A DNA stretch of 5,853 nucleotides from an uncultured Lachnospiraceae bacterium (lineage in GTDB: Bacteria; Bacillota_A; Clostridia; Lachnospirales; Lachnospiraceae). Each line of letters begins with the position of its first letter. Within the stretch, counting starts at the first letter, position 1. Positions 5,771 through 5,853 of this stretch are shown here, one piece after another. The notes below the pieces were generated by a model, which was not told the origin of the DNA, ran no database searches, and worked only from the letters and a program-made list of their open reading frames with translations. Made by a program: the position numbers and the translations under genes. The stretch is taken from positions 1 through 5,853 of the forward strand of contig CADBQK010000179.1 of assembly GCA_902796775.1 (NCBI GenBank), read 5' to 3'.

Positions 5771-5853
5771 GTGGAGAAAGATGGGGAAAAGCCGACCCGG
5801 ACAGGCAAGAGATACTATATGTCCTATACAGGTGTGATCCAGATACGGAAAGA
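5771..5853 (+). CDS. Start of an unidentified protein, cut by the window edge
   Basis: A frame starting at GTG 5771, four bases after the previous stop, stays open to the last base. It gives 27 codons beginning MEKDGEKPTRTGKRYYMSYT and continuing GVIQIRK. The nearest purine-rich site is GAGGAG (5752-5757), 13 bases away, longer than ideal, so the true start is uncertain. An ATG in another frame (5780) meets a stop after about 18 codons. The N-terminus is basic and hydrophilic with no signal peptide. The family cannot be named from this length. Position suggests it continues the protease operon. Confidence 0.5.
   Translation, partial: MEKDGEKPTRTGKRYYMSYTGVIQIRK

Noticed and set aside
1..5853. 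CRISPR array, tRNA or rRNA genes, recognisable transposase
   Set aside because: No regularly spaced direct repeats, no cloverleaf with CCA-type end or GTTCGA arm, no rRNA-like blocks and no transposase motifs were seen on either strand.

Overview
The window looks like a piece of a low-to-mid GC Bacillota chromosome, most likely a gut-type clostridium of the Lachnospiraceae kind. This rests on strong GGAGG-type ribosome binding sites, tight gene packing, and a ketose 3-epimerase that reads closely like the D-psicose/D-allulose 3-epimerases known from clostridia. The assignment comes from recognising the proteins and was not checked by a search.

Region 1 (1-1777, + strand) is a carbohydrate block. 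The 3' half of a gene enters from the left edge. Its protein resembles the C-terminal half of GH127/DUF1680 (beta-L-arabinofuranosidase-like) proteins, but the paired cysteines that supply the nucleophile and zinc ligands appear to be replaced by glycines. Sixteen bases later comes a complete D-psicose/D-tagatose 3-epimerase-family gene with all four metal and catalytic residues. The two probably belong to one sugar-utilisation operon.

Region 2 (1778-3052, about 1.27 kb) contains no convincing intact gene and looks like a graveyard. It holds a 17-bp dyad, a 14-bp hairpin, a weak 52-codon ORF, a good intrinsic terminator that reads on the minus strand with no healthy gene in front of it, and a decayed + strand reading frame broken by at least five stop codons that runs up to the next gene.

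Region 3 (3053-5853, + strand) is a compact gene block: a gamma-glutamylcyclotransferase (AIG2/GGCT-like) protein, a calcineurin-like metallophosphoesterase, a predicted fusion of a PqqD/RRE-like N-terminal domain to an M50 (site-2-protease-like) membrane metalloprotease, a four-helix membrane protein whose start overlaps the protease stop (ATGA), and the first 27 codons of another gene running off the right edge. A 16-codon ORF with a near-ideal ribosome binding site lies between the phosphoesterase and the protease.

The most interesting reading is that Region 3 is part of a peptide-processing (RiPP-like) or membrane-signalling locus. The RRE-like domain would capture a substrate peptide, the M50 enzyme would cut within the membrane, the small membrane protein would assist, and the cyclotransferase and phosphoesterase would be accessory enzymes. 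This is inference from domain content and gene order. The decisive neighbour, such as a radical SAM enzyme, an ABC transporter or a longer precursor peptide, would lie beyond the right edge.
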